Positions 33,613 to 46,876 of a DNA stretch of 64,000 nucleotides are shown piece after piece. The translations under genes were made by a program, and so were the position numbers. Every line of letters begins with the position of its first letter. The stretch's first letter is position 1. The notes below the pieces were generated by a model. It was not told the origin of the DNA, did no database searches, and worked only from the letters and a program-made list of their open reading frames with translations. The stretch comes from Synaphobranchus kaupii (lineage: Eukaryota > Chordata > Actinopteri > Anguilliformes > Synaphobranchidae), in the NCBI GenBank assembly GCA_029718625.1, contig CM056380.1, forward strand, positions 48,218,503-48,282,502, read 5' to 3'.

Positions 33613-34572
33613 TCATAAATGCAACTCTATTTTCAGTGCCTACTTGCCATGGGTAGCTATCTAACGTAACATCCCCTGTAACATCACAAAAAGAAAGAAA
33701 ACAGGCTAATGTTAGCAACAGTCAGCAAACCATCTTGTTTTCCTTGACAATAATATGCGTGATGCGAGTCCAGCACTATGGACATCTATCCTAACTCAAC
33801 CAGCAAGAATGTAGCCAATGTTTCCATGAAAAAATATTTTTTCTTTCTGTTCTGAAGCTTTAGGTAAGATTGGATGTTGAAACAAGTTAAACAATTAGAT
33901 AATTGTGCATTTGTTTAGTGCAGGCATTTCAGCTTGTTGAATGTGTTTTGTATTATATGTTTTTGTTAAGAAATTAACAGGGATTTTCCCCTGTTAATAA
34001 TTGCAGCCATCAGAATAGTCGGCCTGTTTGCCGTTTTCCCTATGCTTAGCCTATTCTCTGTTGTGCCCTGGGCCTATAAGGGTGCTCGCTGTGACTTTAT
34101 CTAGGTTGAAAATGACAGTTGAAACGCATGGACAATGTTGATATGCACTTATGGGCTATTGTGTCATCTTGAATTGTGCTTGATAAATGCAGAGCCATGG
34201 CAAATTACATCGCTAAGACAACGTGCTCCATTTGCTCAGTTCATTTGTTGAAACTTCATCAGTTTCATTAGTTGAGATAATTGCACAATTGTATGAACAG
34301 CACTTAGTGTAGACCTACTACTGCATAATGTGTAACTAAAAGACATTATACCTTGAACAATGTGGTCAATGTCGTAATGCGTTATACTACATCCCTTGTG
34401 GACGATAATGCTTAGGCCTATAACAGATGAGAGGGAGCATCATTATGATGCATATGGCCCCCCAACAATATGCATATTTCTGCAAATTATATTTGAATAT
34501 ATTCAAATTCATACCAATTTTAGAAGGTTAAATTCTAACGCAATCTCATACCAATGTTGACAGACTCACTCT
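33613..34572. other. Intronic AT-rich stretch, nothing recognised
   Basis: No exon, RNA gene or repeat family recognised. Confidence 0.4.
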
Positions 34573-34573
34573 C

Positions 34574-34604
<31 letters not shown>

Positions 34605-34950
34605 TATGCATATGTATGTACACACACACACAAATACACACAAACACACACCTACGCTCACACTCATACACACATGTACACACACACACACACACGCTCA
34701 CGCACACATACATATACATGTACACACACACACACACACATATATGTATGCACACACAAACACACAAGCAGACATGCATGTATGTTCACACACACAGATA
34801 CATACACGTGCAAACATTTGCACATACACACACACACACGTGCACTCACACACACACATGTACGCACACACACATACACACACATACATGTATGCTCACA
34901 CCGTGCATACACACGTACGTACGTGTACGCACACACACATTCACGCACAC
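34573..34950. repeat. Cryptic (CA)n-rich region
   Basis: CA runs with many interruptions by ATG, GT and TACG motifs. The stop-free frames here (for example 34554-34997 on plus) are a product of this composition. Confidence 0.95.
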
Positions 34951-34970
34951 AGAACTTACTCTCTCAGTTG

Positions 34971-35349
34971 TTGGTCACAGTAGAGTTTCCGCTTTAGCCT
35001 TGTTTGACGGCTGCACACTCCTCTTGCTGTTGGTCACAGTAGAGTTTCCGCTTTAGCCTTGTTTGACGGCTGCACACTCCTCTTGCTGTTGGTCACAGTA
35101 GAGTTTGCGCTTTAGCCTTGTTTGACGGCTGCACACTCCTCTTGCTGTTGGTCACAGTAGAGTTTCCCGCTTTAGCCTTGTTTGACGGCTGCACACTCCC
35201 CTTGCTGTTGCTCACAGTAGAGTTTGCGCTTTAGCCTTCTTTGACGGCTGCACACTCCCCTTGCTGTCCCCGGGTCAGTTGTTGCTCACAGTAGAGTTTG
35301 CGCTTTAGCCTTGTTTGACGGCTGCACACTCCCCTTGCTGTCCCGGGAC
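34971..35349. repeat. 59-bp tandem repeat, six copies
   Basis: Units start at 34971, 35030, 35089, 35148, 35208 and about 35281 with 'ttg(g/c)tcacagtagagttt'. The last junction has a short insertion (ccccgggtcag). Confidence 0.95.
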
Positions 35350-37236
35350 ATTTTCTGTCTCCTCTCTTTCCGCACTGTATGTTCAAGCCTGCTTGCAGTA
35401 TCGCCATGAACAAAGACAAGAGGCGAGAGCAAAAATCACAAAAAGCAAACCCTTCACTTGTCTCAAAGATCTACTGCACAACATCTGTTGAAAATATTGT
35501 GAAATGTAAGTTTGCGGGGACCTTTCCAAGAAAGACTTCTCTGAGAGGCTCGAAAGGAAATACGCTAAAAATGAAACTGCTAAAATGTCACATATGTTAC
35601 AAAAGGATTTTGTATCAACCATGAATGATTAAAGGGTTGACAGAAGGAAACCTGTGCTTTAACATCAAACTGTATAAGGTACGCCTTGTGTATAGTATCA
35701 TGTTCAATTCGGGGTCTTACTGAATATCTTGCATGACTATTATTATTCAACTCATTTTGAAATGTGATATATGTTCAATCTCAGCTGTTTCAGAATGAAC
35801 CTACGTAAATGTTTGCTTGAAGTTCAACATCAGGTATACGTTGCTATTTTAATTTTATTCTTTTGAAAAATAGGCTGATTGATGTATCAGGTGGATTGTA
35901 GCTTTCATTTACCTTTAAACACTTCACAGAAGTGAAATAACTAGTAGAGTAGAGAGCACGGAATTGTTGATAAAGAAAAGATACAATTAAAGGAATCTCT
36001 TGCCAACTGCACTCGGAGTACACCCACCGAGCCCGGGGCCCATTTCATTGTGGTTGCCAAGGGGACAAAACTGTCAACTAATCAAGCTGGTAACTGGAGC
36101 CTGGAGAGTAATCGGAGGGAAAAATAAAATGCTTTCATATTTTCCACTCTGTAAGGATTTCGCAACAGTTGCTTTTTTTCATGTTGGAGTTCAGAGGGCT
36201 ATCAGCTGTAAATGTCAGACCTTATAAACAAAATGAAAAAATAAATAAATATATTTCAAACAGAATTTTTATCAGCGGCGAGGTTCCTATCAGCTTAGTC
36301 AGCGCTGCCTGTACTGGTCGTAGGGTGAGAATGCTGAATGCATAAGCAGGTCCCAGTGGCTGGCAGGCGGTGCTAAATGGACAGTTATGGACGCCGCTCT
36401 CCGAAAGCTGGACCTTCTCACATGTCTCACCCTCTGCGTCACGCACTTTTCCGTAAATGGCCGACTGCCCAGATCAGAGACGAGACTCACCTGCACTAGG
36501 AAAAGAATCCAAGAACTTCCCTCTCGCTCTTACATTTTACCTCAGAATTTGGTTTACCCTCTCCCCGTCTGTCACTTTCTCTTTCTCAACTATCCTCCCT
36601 CTTTCTCTCTCTCCTGTTCTTTCCTTTTTGTCCTCTCTCCCCCTCCCGCTCTCCCTCTCCCCCATTCTCTCTCCTTCCCTCCCTCTCTGGAGTTCTCGTG
36701 TTTTTTAGGGGTCTGGTACTCCAGGGCAGGGTGGGGGGATTTAGCACTGCTACAGACTGGATCAAGGGTACACGTAAAGCGCCGAGTGCCTCGGGACCTG
36801 ATCAAGATGTACGAGTTCTCCGTTGTACATTTCTCAGGATAAAGATGAGCGGTTGCGCAATAATAATGATCTATATAGCCAAGGATCTGACTTGACTGAG
36901 GCATGAACTCATATATTGACCCAAATACCCGTATGAGAACGTGTACTGTCTTCTGCCTTGTAAAACGGGATTCCCACCACCAGACAGCCGTCATGTGTGA
37001 TTTATGGTCCCCTCAGTAGGGCAGGACTGGGAAGGGTTTCCTCCTGTACATAAATCAATGGCTTTGAATGAGTGGATGGAGGTGATTTTCAACCCCCCGC
37101 CTGACGTAACGACTGTTGGGGCCGAGGCGTGGGGGGGAGGTGTCAGGGGTACGCTTTCCAAGCGTACATGAAAGGAGCGAAAGCATTAGATGCATGGAAA
37201 ACAGATGTGAGAGATACGTGCGCAGCCATGTGTCTT

Positions 37237-37238
<2 letters not shown>
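35350..37238. other. Intronic stretch, CT-rich in part
   Basis: 36540-36700 is pyrimidine-rich. Open frames on either side (for example 36387-36842 plus) show no domain and overlap low-complexity sequence. Confidence 0.4.

Positions 37239-37267
<29 letters not shown>
37239..37267 (+). repeat. 29-bp poly-G run
   Basis: Uninterrupted G tract with G-quadruplex potential. Length may be unreliable in the assembly. Confidence 0.9.
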
Positions 37268-37268
<1 letters not shown>

Positions 37269-38604
37269 TGAGCAGCCATGCCACGGGGCCGCGGTGGCGC
37301 TGGGAGCCGAGTCTCACGCAGAGGCCTGGGAGGGGGGCCGGCCCGCTCTCCCCCTCAGCTCGCCCGGCCCATCAGCGAGCTGAAAAAATCACGCCTGACA
37401 TTACTGGGTCACGGCAAGCTCCGGACCTCGGAGCGTGAAACGCTTCCGGGCGGGTTGGAGAAGGGTGATCCCACACACATATGTGCGCCAGGGGAATGAC
37501 AGCGTGGCGGCGGGCGCGAGAGTTCAACACGAGAAGAAACGGGTTTAATCGCGCAACCTGGTTAAACTTCAGGGATGCGAAGGTTCAATCATTGCGCCTG
37601 GTCGCCCACTGTTGGAAGAGGCCTCTGGCACCCTTTCATTGGACGGCATAGGACAGTACGAGTGTGACTCATAGAGTGTAGAACCCACATCTGTGAAAGG
37701 CCTACGACGGGCGGGCGAGCCTGGGTCTCCTACAGCCCTGGGCACGAGGGGAGAGAGGGAGCCCCATAAGTCCAGAAACACGCCCCATACAAACGCCCCT
37801 GTGAATTTCACATAGGCGTCACTAATTTTAGCGTCATATCCATTAGCCCTCCTGCCGTAGAGGTTTAATAGACTTATAACTCTGCCTTTTTTATGTGGTG
37901 CTGAGGTCAGGGGGCCGTTATTGCACTTTGATCATGACGGGCCTTGGATCAGCATGTCAGTAAAAGTCCAGCGGAGATGTGCTGGGGTTTACAGCTCCCT
38001 GTGTTCCCTGCACAGTGGCACATCCCTGTGCTATTCTGCTTTAAAGACGCTATCCTATTGATGAATGTCATGGATAACTTTGGTTGCCTTGCTACCCGAT
38101 ATAATTACATTCCCACCTAACAAGCGCGGCTAATTTGTGTCCCCATTAAAAATAAATACCGCTGTTTCTTCTTCTATTGCTAATAATTACAGGATCTAGC
38201 CGTTTTAGATTTTTTGTTGACAAAGGCATCTCGGGAACTCATCATGTTACAATCTGCTGTGACCCTGAGCCGTGCAAACAGCCCTCCTGTGGAGCTGGGA
38301 CCAAAGGCACAAATGTTTCTGCTTCAGGCACGTCAGTCAGACATTTTTGTGGGGGTGCAGATTTTTATTGCTGTTATGAAATGATCTGCCCAGCACTTGG
38401 CCTGATGGGACAGCGCTGCTTCTGATTATGTTTAATTACTGTTGATCTAATGTTTGGCCCAAATATATTTCCTCTTTATTCTCTCTAGCGCAGAGGCAGC
38501 AGCTAGGAGTGTAAATAGGTAAGATATTATGGGATTATGTTGGAAACTATAGCAAATATAACCTTGTTGAAAGCAAGGACAATTGTGACAATTGTGTGAG
38601 TGTA
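37268..38604. other. Intronic stretch with a candidate conserved non-coding segment
   Basis: 37860-38250 is complex, non-repetitive sequence without coding potential, holding homeodomain-type cores (ataattaca at 38101, taataattac at 38181). It reads like a vertebrate conserved non-coding element, but this is an impression only. Confidence 0.3.
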
Positions 38605-38632
38605 TGTGTGTGTGCGTGTGTGCGTGTGTGCG

Positions 38633-38680
<48 letters not shown>
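38605..38680. repeat. (GT)n microsatellite
   Basis: GTGTGC-interrupted start, then a pure GT run of about 40 bp. Confidence 0.95.
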
Positions 38681-38681
<1 letters not shown>

Positions 38682-40312
38682 CTTTGTGTTCCAATAGGCA
38701 AAGTTAGAATAATGTTTTATTCAATCTGTATGAGTCAATATTTTGTATCTCTTGTATCTCCTTAAAAACGTATGGCGTTTTACAATAATGCCAAACTGTT
38801 CCTCCTAAGGAAACTGCATTATGAAATTTTCAACTTTTAATGAAGATTGCTTGCTCTGGGTTTCAGTCATTGTCATGGTCCACATCATTGTGAACTCCTC
38901 TCCAAGCTTCACTGTCCCTGCACTCTGTCGTCTTGTAAACCCTCTTGCGGTTTTATTGTAGCGTTAGCATAGCATACCCCAGTAAACTTTTACAAGCTCC
39001 CCTGTGTGAGTGCTAACTCTGCTGCCAGTGCCTCAGTGAGTCGTATCCAGTCAAACTTATTAAACCCACGGTAGGCATTTTGTGCCCATACGCACTCATA
39101 CTCCACTGCTTCAGGCTTCTGTCCCTGTATAAATCCGTTTTAGCTTCACTGTTGTTTCAAAGTCATGGATGTGTCTGATGGGAAGACTTTCCCGGGAAGT
39201 TGGGGGCGTGCGGTCCTCTTGCGGTAATCGCCGCCAACAGTTTTGTCTTCAAACAATAGGACTCCAAGAAAACTTTTGACCTCGCTCCACTGCAATCGGC
39301 CTGGTGAGATTTGCCCTTGAGCTGTGGTGGTTTGAGCTAATTCTTCCTTAAAATAAATGTCCCTCATACTGTGCGGGAATCCGGCCGCTCCCCTCCCTCT
39401 CTCCGTGGGGCCCCGACCATGGGGCCCGAATCAGCCCTGGCCCGGTGCGGAGAGAGAAGCGGCCCCGGGGTCAATCCACATCCAGTTCAGTGGAGCAGTT
39501 TAGTAGGTCAGGTTTGAGAAATCGCACCGGAGGCTGCAGTCTGTTTAAGTTCTGCATATCGGTGAGTCATCACGTGGCGTCGACTTCCTCGCTCCGGGCC
39601 CCAGATCGAGAGCACGCCGGCAAAAAGACGCGAGGAGCCGTGCCAAGCATGAGGTCATCGCCCACTCGCGGTACGGAGACCTGTTTTAATGCCTTACAGA
39701 GCTAGCAACCCGGCTAAGGGTTGTCCTAATTAGCTCAATTTAAACAGTCCCTCTGGATGGGAAAGGGATGGGGGGTACTCTCCTTGCATTTTCGGGGGGT
39801 TATTTTTCTCGCAGACAACAGATGTGCAATGTCCGCGATAGCAGCCCGCGCGGGATAGGCTCACGATGAGCAAAGCGATGACATAAGGGACATCTGCCGA
39901 AAAATGGAATCATGTCCCCCGCGAGTTCCTGATGGAGAACTGTGTCCGTTAGACCTCAGTGAACACATTAAAAACAGATTTGTCGAGTTTGTGTTTTAAA
40001 TTTCAAAGCAAAGATTTTTGGAGCAAAAAATTGTGGCACAGGCCAAGGAGCTCCCTGTTATTGTTCCTATGATTCATCAAAGAGGATGAATCGGATGAAT
40101 GGAGGGAGAGGGAGAGTTCTTCTTCTTCAGCTCTGGACCAAGATGGCGGTGAGACAGAAATGCACTGTTAGGAGCCATATTAGCGCTATTCAAGCCAGCA
40201 TTTCGCACACATGATTCTTTTTGACGTGATGTACCTGCGGCAATGCAAGGATTCCTTTGCTACTCTGTTCTAAGAAAACCTGGCTAGGGATATAGTTACT
40301 ACTGTTCACAGC
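38681..40312. other. Intronic stretch, nothing recognised
   Basis: 39380-39480 is GC-rich. No exon or repeat family recognised. Confidence 0.4.
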
Positions 40313-40509
40313 AGTGGTTTCCAATCTTATCTGAAAAGGGCCAATGTGGATGCAGGTTTTGTTTTAGCTCAGCACTAACATACCTGATACTACTTCTCAG
40401 GGTCCATGATGAATTAATTAGTTGAATCCGGTGTCGTAGTGCTGGGAAAAAAACCAAAAAGCTGCACCCACACCGACCCTTTTTGGATAAGATTGGACAC
40501 CCCTGGTCT
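40313..40509. mobile_element. MITE with imperfect inverted ends
   Basis: Left end 'gtggtttccaatcttatctg' mirrors the right end 'ggataagattggacacccc', with further complementarity inward (aagggcc / gaccctt). No coding capacity; superfamily not determined. Confidence 0.65.
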
Positions 40510-43418
40510 ACAGCAATTATGCTTTAAAATCAGAACAAAAATGTCAAGAGTGTTACCTGATTAATAATTTTATTTATTGAGGAGATGTCCTAATCTGAAG
40601 AAGATAATTGTATAGGCCCTTGCCACTGTTTTGTGACTTTTGACATCTGACAGACAAATTAAAATTACTTTTGACGTCTGTTGAGAAGAGCCTGTTGCTT
40701 AACCTTCTTTGATGTTTAACTGAGCAGCAGGCACCAACCCAGGTCCCCTTTTTAATGAGACATGGCAGGAAATTCTTCATTCTTTTGAAAGACTCAAAAG
40801 TCTTTCAAAAGTGTAAGGATGTTCCTCGAGCATAGCTACAGTTCTTCAATGCAGAAACATTACGGAAACATTACAGCCGTTGAGATGCCTCATTTTCTTT
40901 AACCCTATTTACTTTGGCCCTTTTGAGGCAATTTCCTCCTGGTTTCTACTAGTTTTATTTAAATGTCAATATCTAAAAAAATATTCCCCTGCACATCCAT
41001 GGTTTTAAGTTCGAACTGAAGAAGAAGCTGTATCATTCAGAAATTTGCTACAGAATACATTTATTTCAGAATAGTCACATACAGTATATATATAATAACC
41101 ATAACATACGCCACCTAATGTATTTAAATACGTTTTAAAAAGAACTTACGGAAGCGCGTGTGTATTCACAGCAACTTATTTCAGCCCTCAGTGAGAGGGG
41201 TGGTCGCTGCGGAAATGTCGACTGTACGTGACTTTGGCGAAATATAACAAGATAAACTCTTCAGGGTCATCACAAAACAGCTGTAGCTGAATATACTGGT
41301 AAGTACTTGGTTTCTTAAACATATTTATACGAGAGATTTTGGAGAAAAAAATGTTATTGTTTCTATACGTGAACATGATTTTCTTAGCGTGTATAAACAG
41401 TGCATTTTATGCATTTTACAGTCTGTGGCTGGAGCCAGAGGAGGGTCGTAAGTGCTTTGGGCTATTAATAACGCCCTCCTAATTTATTGCACTGCAGTGT
41501 AACTGGAGAAGCTGAGGTTTTCGCAAGAGGCTACCCTTTTAAAAAATACTGCGTCAAAATTTACGGGGTTTTCTTAAAGCTGTAGTTTATATTTTCAGAT
41601 GAACATGAATACTGTAATTGAGTCGCATGCGTCTCAACCACTAGGGGTGAAGTTTATAGGGTTAATATCCCAATGCTTTAACAATCCCCCATTTTATGGG
41701 GCCAACTTTTTAAAAAAAAATCATAAACTGACATTGTTTGAAAAGATACCCAAGCTGAGCAGCGTCATGAGAGCGACCGGCATGCCCAGCTCGTGTCTCT
41801 CAGGTGCGCTTGTGAATGATCTGAGAAAGTTAATGTGGCGGTGTGAGCGTTGCCTAACTCGGGCCCGTCTGCGCTGAGGTGAAAAGTTTGCTCGCCCGCA
41901 CCGGAGCCAAGCGCTCTCCAGACACAGCGAATGGATGCAGGATGAATCATCCCTCTGTCTCTCCTGGCCGCGCTCACTAAACCCTCTTTATCTTCCGCCG
42001 CATCCCACCTGAGCCTCTCCAGACTAGCGCTGAAGTGGGCTTCTCTTCGAGCCCGTCTGGCACAGGGTCAACGGGACCCGGCCTTCATCTCCTGACAGGT
42101 TGTCCGTCCGGCTGTCCCTCTGTCTGTCTGCTCCCGTGCTTCTGTGGCGCGGGGGTGGCGGGGATTTCTCTGCCCGCTTCTGGCTCCGGGACTGAATTCC
42201 ATCGGAATTTCACACTAGTCTGACGCACAGTACGAGCGGAACTTTTACATGCGGGAAGACATGCCAGATTTAATCAAATCTCCCATCTCGCTGGCTGAAG
42301 TCGGAATAACGGAGTGGAAGGGGAAACAGCATCATGGTGCTTGGGTTCGCTTTTTATTCCAAGATTTTGAACTTTTTGGCATATAACATAATTGATTAGT
42401 TTTGCCCACAAGTGATAAATTAGGATAGACAGCTTCAAGGGCCCGACCCAATGGATTTGGCTTGACGGCCAATTGTAAACCAATCCAGGTAAGGTTTAAG
42501 CCAATCCAGGTAAAGCAGATAGCTTTAAAGTCTGAGTCGTGATTCTTCTTGGGGGTTCAGGACTTGGCTAATCTTTGGACTGCATTCCAGACCAGTTTGC
42601 AGTTTGTAGGGCCAGGCTGAGGTTTGGATTGGAGTGGCCTACATAAATATGCTCTAGGCAAGCACTGTATTCATGTATCAAGCTGGAAATAAGTAATGTC
42701 ACATCTCAAATGTGCATGTATAGAATGTACAACGTTGCATGGCAGTCTTGCAAGATAAATGCAGCGGGTAATTAAAATGGGCAGGGTGTCTTATTTTAGC
42801 CATCTAAGGCTACATTCTTGGAAGCAGTAATTTGACTGGGTGCTGGGAAGGTTTTCCTTTCCAACCTCAGCACTTCATGCCCCGCAGCCAGAGTGGGAAT
42901 TTTAGTATTCCGAGCATGGTCCCGTCCCGGAGCAGACGGATAGAATTCCATCATCCCGATGGGACCTGCATTCCAGGGCCTTGCGTTCCATCTCCCCAGA
43001 GGCCTGTAGAAATGGTTTCTCCAGGAGAAACTCTCCATCTCTCTGCACACCGACGGAGCCACAAACACGCCGTACCGACAGACACGCTCTGGCTGGAGCG
43101 CCCGCCGACAGGCTGACTGACACGCAGTCGCAGACGCACTCTGGCCCAGAAATGGAGAGACAAACTGGCTGAGAAAAACCCGCTGACAGACACAAACACA
43201 CTCTGACAGATAAACAGAAACACTTTGACTGATGAACATACACACATGCAGGCACATACTCACTTTGAACATACTCACTGACAGATAGATCGATAGATAT
43301 CATAAAAAATTACAGGAAAAATAGTCAAACAGAAATACTCAAATCTTTCATCCTTGGAAGGTAGAAGGAATGTATTGAAACTGTATACAGATGTTCTTCG
43401 TTTAGGTGCTGTTGACCG
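40510..43418. other. Intronic stretch, nothing recognised
   Basis: 42796-43303 contains degenerate TGACAGA/ACACAC-type simple sequence that keeps several frames open. No exon recognised. Confidence 0.4.
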
Positions 43419-43598
43419 GTCGTCTCCAACCCTGTTCTTACCGTCCTTTAGGTTTTCATTATGACACTAAATTGGCACACCTGATTCTACTAATTGGCCG
43501 TTCACGGAGATCTCTAGCTGTTGAATGAGGTGTACTCTGTTAGGGTTGGAGTGAAAATCTACAGGACGGTAGAGCTCCAAGAACAGGGTTGGGGACCA
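43419..43598. mobile_element. Palindromic MITE
   Basis: The left arm 'tctccaaccctgttctta' and right arm 'ccaagaacagggttgggga' are inverse. The inner halves also pair (accgtcct / aggacggt). No coding capacity. Confidence 0.75.
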
Positions 43599-44860
43599 CT
43601 GCTGTAGCCATTCCTTATAAGTCAGCTGTAGCAAATTGACAAAAAAGCTGAAATATGTTTCCTACATGTACAGTTTTTTTCCAAGAAACTTCCAATGCGT
43701 AAACCTATAATTTTCATACCAACATATTAAAATCTGTATGCCAGGCTCCAAGGGGGGAAAAAAGGGGAATACCTGTGAACCCCCTTTTCACCACATGGAA
43801 AAGACGTCTAAACACATGTGCACAGCAAGCGTGACTGCACCGTGGACCTGAGCTCACGGGTAAGAATCACACCATACAGACCAAACCTGAATTCTCTCAT
43901 TCCAAAGTCATGTCAGTAACCATAGCAACAGTCAAGTTACTCAGCTCTAAACGGCTGCGCGTTTAGATTTAGTGCTCCACGCAGGGGCAGGCGGAGGTGC
44001 GTGATTAGGAAGGAGCTTCCGTAATCTGACATGATGTGGGATTGAGCTGAAGAGGTAGAACTATGGGCTGAATCCAAACTGGCCCATAGTTCCACCCCAA
44101 TCCTACACTACATCAGCTTGATTGAATAGCGCTAATACAGTAGAGTTTGTCTTGCCACATTACACTTGAAAAATAAAGCCATTATGTTAACAGCCACCCC
44201 AGGTAATCTATATATATATGGGGTATGGGAAAAATGCCATTCATACTTTCCATTGTCTCAGTTTGTTGTGATCCTTTTGATTTTATTTATTTTATCGGTG
44301 AATTTTATTTTATTCAGGACCTCAAAAACATGGCAGGTGGGAGCTTTAACGAGGCAAACTTACGGGAAAAATATCTTCAGGGTCTCCCTTCTTTGTTTTT
44401 TATGCTGTATATTTGATTTGTGTCTCTTCTCCCATTGGGTCCAGGTATTACGTACTGCAATAACTCAAGTTACATAACCCAAACCTGGTTGGGGGTTATT
44501 TCTAATCCTGATTTACTGCTCAGTCGATCGTAAGAATATTTGTCTGGTGAAGTACAGGAATCCTTTTTACGAAATCAGAAATGAGGGAATAAAAAGCTAG
44601 CCCTCTGGACCAGCCACGCAAACAGTGATCATAATTGTACAGTTAATTTAAGTGCGTGTGTACGCGCATGTTTGTTGGTGTGTTTGTGTTTGAAGGCAGC
44701 AAACTACATAGATGAGTACATGTTCAGGAATTATTTACAGTCAACACTTTTTACAGGTAACATATCATTTTGGTTTGGAAATTGACGTTCTCTCTGGTTC
44801 TTCAATTAGTCAACTTTTTTACTTATTTACTTTATTGTGATATTTGTATGGTCCGGTTCC
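43599..44860. other. Intronic stretch, nothing recognised
   Basis: No exon, RNA gene or repeat family recognised. Confidence 0.4.
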
Positions 44861-45031
44861 GGGGGGTATTTCACAAAGCAGGATTACTGAGTTAGCTGGA
44901 TAACTGCACTGAGTAAAATCCGGAACAGCTCTTTTTAATTCGGTCCATGTTCCAGATTTGGGAGAGTTCTGGGTTTTACTCAGTGCAGTTATCCAACTAA
45001 CTCAGCAATCCTGCTTTGTGAAATACCCCCC
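44861..45031. mobile_element. Palindromic MITE, left of the assembly gap
   Basis: Ends ggggggtatttcacaaagca and its inverse. Arms of about 65 bp share 'gataactgcactgagtaaa' and its complement. A second right arm lies at about 45735-45798 beyond the gap. Confidence 0.8.
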
Positions 45032-45215
45032 AGGAATTCAATCATTAGATCTTTAAATAAATTGTTACATCTTACTAGTACCTGGGTGAGTATTTGTATA
45101 TTGGAGTGTGGAGGAGGATTGTCTGTCTCTCTCCAATAGACATTAGTTCTGATAATTTTGGAGGTGACTGTACTGTACACTGCAAATTGTGCCTGGTCAT
45201 GCACAACAAATTCCT

Positions 45216-45715
45216 NNNNNNNNNNNNNNNNNNNNNNNNNNNNNNNNNNNNNNNNNNNNNNNNNNNNNNNNNNNNNNNNNNNNNNNNNNNNNNNNNNNNN
45301 NNNNNNNNNNNNNNNNNNNNNNNNNNNNNNNNNNNNNNNNNNNNNNNNNNNNNNNNNNNNNNNNNNNNNNNNNNNNNNNNNNNNNNNNNNNNNNNNNNNN
45401 NNNNNNNNNNNNNNNNNNNNNNNNNNNNNNNNNNNNNNNNNNNNNNNNNNNNNNNNNNNNNNNNNNNNNNNNNNNNNNNNNNNNNNNNNNNNNNNNNNNN
45501 NNNNNNNNNNNNNNNNNNNNNNNNNNNNNNNNNNNNNNNNNNNNNNNNNNNNNNNNNNNNNNNNNNNNNNNNNNNNNNNNNNNNNNNNNNNNNNNNNNNN
45601 NNNNNNNNNNNNNNNNNNNNNNNNNNNNNNNNNNNNNNNNNNNNNNNNNNNNNNNNNNNNNNNNNNNNNNNNNNNNNNNNNNNNNNNNNNNNNNNNNNNN
45701 NNNNNNNNNNNNNNN
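45216..45715. other. Assembly gap of exactly 500 N
   Basis: The round size suggests a placeholder. Sequence on both sides is a direct repeat: 45032-45215 matches 45799-45983 at an offset of 767-768 bp with one inserted G, and the match extends left into the MITE arm. Confidence 0.98.
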
Positions 45716-46169
45716 ATCATGGAAGAGCTGTTCCGGGTTTTACTCAGTGCAGTTATCCAAGCTTAACTCAGCTAATCCTGCTTTGTGAAATACCCCCCAG
45801 GAATTCAATCATTAGATCTTTAAATAAATTGTTACATCTTACTAGTACCTGGGTGAGTATTTGTATATTGGAGTGTGGAGGAGGATTGTCTGTCTCTCTC
45901 CAATAGACATTAGTTCTGATAATTTTGGAGGTGACTGTACTGTACACTGCAAATTGTGGCCTGGTCATGCACAACAAATTCCTTTTTCTTTATTAATGTC
46001 ATTGAGTTAGTGCAGGCTTAACTAATGCTGAAGAGGAGTAATGTGCTCTGTTAGATACATTCCTACTCAGTGCCTGTCAGAGAGCCTCAGGGGTTAGTCA
46101 GTGGTCCAGAGCTTTTTGGTAACACAACTGGTGCGTCAGTCTTGAGAAAAGGGTAGATTAGCATCTCGG

Positions 46170-46443
46170 GGTAGTTTGACTTCAAAAATGATATAATCAC
46201 TGAAAATAACCCCGATAGACTGTCGTCGTATTTTATTTGCTTTGGGTGCACTGTGGAGTGTTTAAGTGCGTTTGGTAGTGGATGCTACCAGTTACCTTAG
46301 AGTTGCGCTAGCATTAGCAATGTGTGTATGTCCAAAAGAAGGGACAGCATGGAATTATCTGAAAATGGTTTCCATCAATCAACTACATTATGGGTAAGTC
46401 GTAATTGAGACATTATGTCCAAAATTCCGAACTATCCCTTTAA
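46170..46443. mobile_element. Half copy of the 18144-20734 foldback element
   Basis: It matches the right arm plus part of the loop of the first element, and ends in AACTATCCCTTTAA. It shows the uninterrupted 'gagacattatgtcc' that serves as the empty site for the insertion at 18755. Confidence 0.85.
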
Positions 46444-46716
46444 CATTGTGAGGGCAAATCCTGAATGGTACACTGCCACTGTACACTTAAGCAAAGCTGC
46501 ATATCCCTCATCACAGCTGAACTCTGTATTTCCTAACCCAATGGAACATTAAAAAACAGCTGTTTAAAATGACAATGTGTCAACTTTAAGGAATGCAAGT
46601 TGCCCGGGATAAGGATATCGTCTTTCAATATCAGTAATGAAACAACATGGAGATAATTCTTGCATGGTGAGGGTTAGAGCCAGGCAGCCTTTAGGAAGCA
46701 ATTTATCTCTGTTCTT

Positions 46717-46808
46717 TCCTCCTCTCTCTGTGTCTCTGGCCTCTCTCTCTTGCTCTCCCTTACCTCCCTTTTTCCTCCTGATCTCTCTCTCTCTCTCTCT
46801 CTCCCCCT

Positions 46809-46847
<39 letters not shown>

Positions 46848-46876
46848 CCTCTCTCTCTCTACCTCTCCCTCCCTCC
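46717..46876. repeat. CT-rich low-complexity tract
   Basis: Imperfect (CT)n with CCT and TTT interruptions. Confidence 0.95.

Noticed and set aside
34546..35056. His-Thr rich and Cys-Val rich open frames
   Set aside because: Products of the CA-rich tract.
36387..36842. 151-codon plus-strand frame
   Set aside because: Half of it is pyrimidine-rich low-complexity sequence and no motif is recognisable.
42796..43303. Overlapping 98-160 codon minus-strand frames rich in Cys, Val and Ser
   Set aside because: They follow a degenerate TGACAGA/ACACAC simple repeat; the remainder shows no domain.
44989..45906. Open frames of 199-270 codons across the N block
   Set aside because: They are mostly unknown bases; the flanking sequence is a MITE arm and a duplicated non-coding segment.
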